From the NCBI GenBank assembly GCA_029851415.1, contig CM056742.1, positions 152,153,121-152,217,120 on the forward strand: DNA of 64,000 bases. The letters run 5' to 3'. The translations under genes and the position numbers were made by a program. This DNA comes from Eretmocerus hayati. Its lineage: Eukaryota > Arthropoda > Insecta > Hymenoptera > Aphelinidae. A model generated the notes under the pieces. The model was not told the origin of the DNA. It saw only the letters and a program-made list of their open reading frames with translations, and did no database searches. Below, piece by piece: positions 61,866-64,000 of this stretch (position 1 is the stretch's first letter; every line of letters begins with the position of its first letter).

Positions 61866-62645
61866 TAAGGTAAGTGTGCCTAATTTGCCCCCACTACTTT
61901 TGTTTTACTCGCCATTTCAACTCATCTCTATATTTTTCAACGTAGTTTAGCTCATTTTGTAGCTTGTTTCAAGACCTTGAAAATGAGCTAAAGTACGTTC
62001 AATTTGAAGAAATTAGAGCCGAGATATCTTGATTTTCGCGAAAGAAGATTTTTTGCGAGTTGTTGTCAGTGTGTTCCTAATTTGCCCCCACAGGGAAAAG
62101 AGGCCTATTTTCATGGGATTATACGGGTTTTTCGTGAAAGCGGGATATCTCGGCTCCCAGACCTCCAAATGAGACGTACTTTAGCTCATTTTGTAGCTTT
62201 TTTTAATGCCTTTAAAACTTTTTGAGGTAAATTGGTGCATCTTAATGGACCGAGGAATGAGTTTGGAAAAAGACTATAGGGGCAAATTAGGAACACTGCA
62301 CTTTTTCTAGTGATATGGGCGTAGAATCGGCTAAAAATCGAATTTTGCAATTCTGCAAAAAGCATTCTAAAGTTGGGACAAAGACAAAGAAAATGAGTTA
62401 AGGCACGTTAAAATTGATTCCATCAATTTTGTTTGGCATAACTTTTAGTGAATAACAAAAAAGAAGTCGGAAGTAGCAAAATCAGTTCTTCTGTTCTAAG
62501 AAAGGCGCGGGTCATCTAGGATCGGTCCAAAACATTTATTTTCTCATATTTTAACGTAACAAACATGAAAAAAAATGCGGGGCAAGGTCTGCGGGTTCGT
62601 ACATGTGAGAACTTGAATGGGGGCAAATTAGGCACAGATACCTTA
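61866..62645. mobile_element. TA-flanked MITE, 780 bp (GTGCCTAATTTGCCCCC ends)
   Basis: Left end TAAGGTAAGTGTGCC, inverted right end TAAGGTATCTGTGCC, both followed by TAATTTGCCCCCA; TA on both sides (61864-61865, 62646-62647). The end word recurs inside at 62070-62090 and inverted at 62280. A segment ctcattttgtagctt is repeated at 61950 and 62185. No gene. Confidence 0.65.
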
Positions 62646-62647
62646 TA

Positions 62648-63448
62648 ATGCATCACGATCACTGCACGATTGAGTTTGACCTAATATGAATATATTAGTG
62701 AATAGAGGTCGTTCGAAGGGCCTTGTTGCTCACCGAATCTTGATGTTTGTGGCGGGTTATCGAAAGTAATTTACATGAACTTCTACGAATCAAGATCTAT
62801 TTCTCTTCAGTGTCTGTAGCTGATGGTGGAACCGTAATCACGCCAGCCTAACAATGTTCTGCAAATCACAGTAACTTTATACATCTTTAGTCCTCTGCCT
62901 CTTTCTGTCCTCTCCCTTCAAATATTCAATAATTGAGAGAATAGATATTCAATCACTCGCAATCGTACAATTTCGCAAATAATGTAGTGCACGAGCAGAA
63001 CATCAAAAGTCTCTCGAAGCAGAACTTTAGTTTCTACCACGGATTTGCTCCGGTTTATTCTACATAGGGATACCCTGATCATGAACTGATCAAAAACTGT
63101 CCACCAACCCAAGCATAACCTTACCATAATCTTAGGGTTCTCCTTACCAGAAACTAATGAGGATCTGATCTTTGGTCAGGTTATCTCTAGAATTTTTCTG
63201 ATCGGGACGCAGAGTTGGTAAATCAGCTCGAAGATGGAGTCTATCGCCGTGAACATGTTGATCAATAGTTGGAGAGAACCTTCATCGCTTCCGTAATCCA
63301 GAAGATAAACCTTCAGATATGCCAAAGTCGAAGTCGATTTATGAGGATCTATTTTAACAAAGGTCGATCATAAACAAACTGTACGACATAATTTGTATCC
63401 CAATCGAAAATCGTTCTCCAACAACATTTTAATAATAGCTTGATCTAC
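62648..63448. other. Gene-less stretch
   Basis: AT-rich; nothing recognised. Confidence 0.4.
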
Positions 63449-63771
63449 CAGGAAAGATTCAATTCTGCGAGACACGGACCCTGACAAAACTTTGGCCATA
63501 ATTTTATTTTTCTGAATGATGAAGGTATTTTCTAAGGGTTAATCCAGTTGGCTCAGGTATGTTGAGATACAACTATGCAGATTAGCATTGCTCATACATG
63601 CAATCTTGTGCTGAAAAAGTTATTATACTCGCAATGCTGATGCCCATAGCTTCCTCTCGGGATAGTAAGCCCTTTGGATGAAACACTCGAAAGTGATCTT
63701 TTTTCACCTGAAAGAAGATGATTTACAAACTTTATTCAGATCCGTGCGCCACAAGGTTGGACCTCTCTCTG
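63449..63771. mobile_element. Harbinger-like MITE, copy 5 (diverged)
   Basis: The right arm (cagatccgtgcgccacaaggttggacctctc) matches copy 3's right arm. The left end gaaagattcaattctgcgag is a decayed version of the family terminus. Internal words cgcaatgctgatg and atgcagattagcattg are shared with copies 2 to 4. The TAA duplication is no longer recognisable. Confidence 0.6.
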
Positions 63772-64000
63772 TTGAGTAATCTCAAAAAACGAAGCGTACT
63801 TGATGACTTGTAAGAATCGATGGATCATTACGTTATTCCCCGGGCGATCGAGTATGACATCAAATGTATCACGAGCAACTTACAATGGATCCAATAGTTC
63901 TAAAGTACGATATAGATCATTTAAATTGCCCAGACTTTCAATTACAACGTCATTCGAAAATTTGAATGAATTTCAAAATCATCCGAATTCTGAGATTCGC
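63772..64000. other. Non-coding flank
   Basis: Nothing recognised up to the window end. Confidence 0.5.

Noticed and set aside
1..64000. tRNA, rRNA or CRISPR features
   Set aside because: No tRNA-like B-box in a plausible cloverleaf, no rRNA-like conserved blocks, and the tandem repeats lack repeat-spacer architecture.

Overview
This window is eukaryotic nuclear DNA, most likely from an insect and perhaps a hymenopteran. The reasons are a single MATH-BTB (speckle-type/TD-POZ-like) gene with insect-style GT-AG splice signals and AATAAA polyadenylation, a first exon starting with the conserved MSRRKQ motif of developmental zinc-finger repressors, an insect-type non-LTR retrotransposon end with a (TAACC)n tail, AT-rich DNA broken by CpG-rich patches, and many short inverted-repeat transposons. 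The organism call is inference. I see no bacterial operon, rRNA, tRNA or CRISPR signal.

The window is gene-poor. I can support two host genes. One is a probable first coding exon on the minus strand at 9557-9785 (MSRRKQARP..., followed by a GTAAGT donor); the rest of that gene should lie to the left, beyond a long intron, and the CpG-rich stretch at about 10.2-11.7 kb is its likely promoter region. The other is an essentially complete MATH-BTB gene on the plus strand at 19239-20288, with a predicted intron in its 5'UTR. The other open frames look like chance or repeat-derived frames.

The repeat content is the main story. (1) 18125-18576 is a near-perfect palindrome whose two arms each carry a hammerhead ribozyme core of the kind found in Penelope-like retroelements. 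(2) 23437-29556 is a 6.1 kb foldback element with nearly identical long inverted arms, each carrying a tandem 78-bp repeat, flanked by a 6-bp duplication ATATTT. (3) 40196-41375 is a 1.18 kb foldback element that is almost entirely palindromic, with a GGAACGGAATGG-type core and TA duplications. (4) 42.5-44.6 kb holds two tandem copies of a local repeat. Copy 1 is split by a TAA-flanked Harbinger-type MITE and copy 2 by an 852-bp inverted-repeat element, so each copy preserves the other's empty site. (5) The same Harbinger-like MITE family occurs at five places (328-689, 42782-43110, 54055-54373, 57036-57352, about 63449-63771). (6) 51325-52277 is a decayed Mutator-like element with an 8-bp duplication and a recognisable transposase remnant. 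(7) 58683-58962 is a 5'-truncated non-LTR retrotransposon with a 12-bp duplication, inserted inside a composite minisatellite-bearing repeat that also occurs at 48-50 kb. (8) TA-flanked MITEs with GTGTNCC...GCCCC ends lie at 37.4 and 61.9 kb, with a related one at 30.1 kb.

The remaining DNA is non-coding. Several CpG-, GA- or CT-rich patches (about 7.0, 8.8, 10.2-11.7, 15.4, 36.8, 39.4, 45.6, 47.4, 52.8, 59.5 kb) could be regulatory or promoter DNA, but nothing in the sequence alone proves this.
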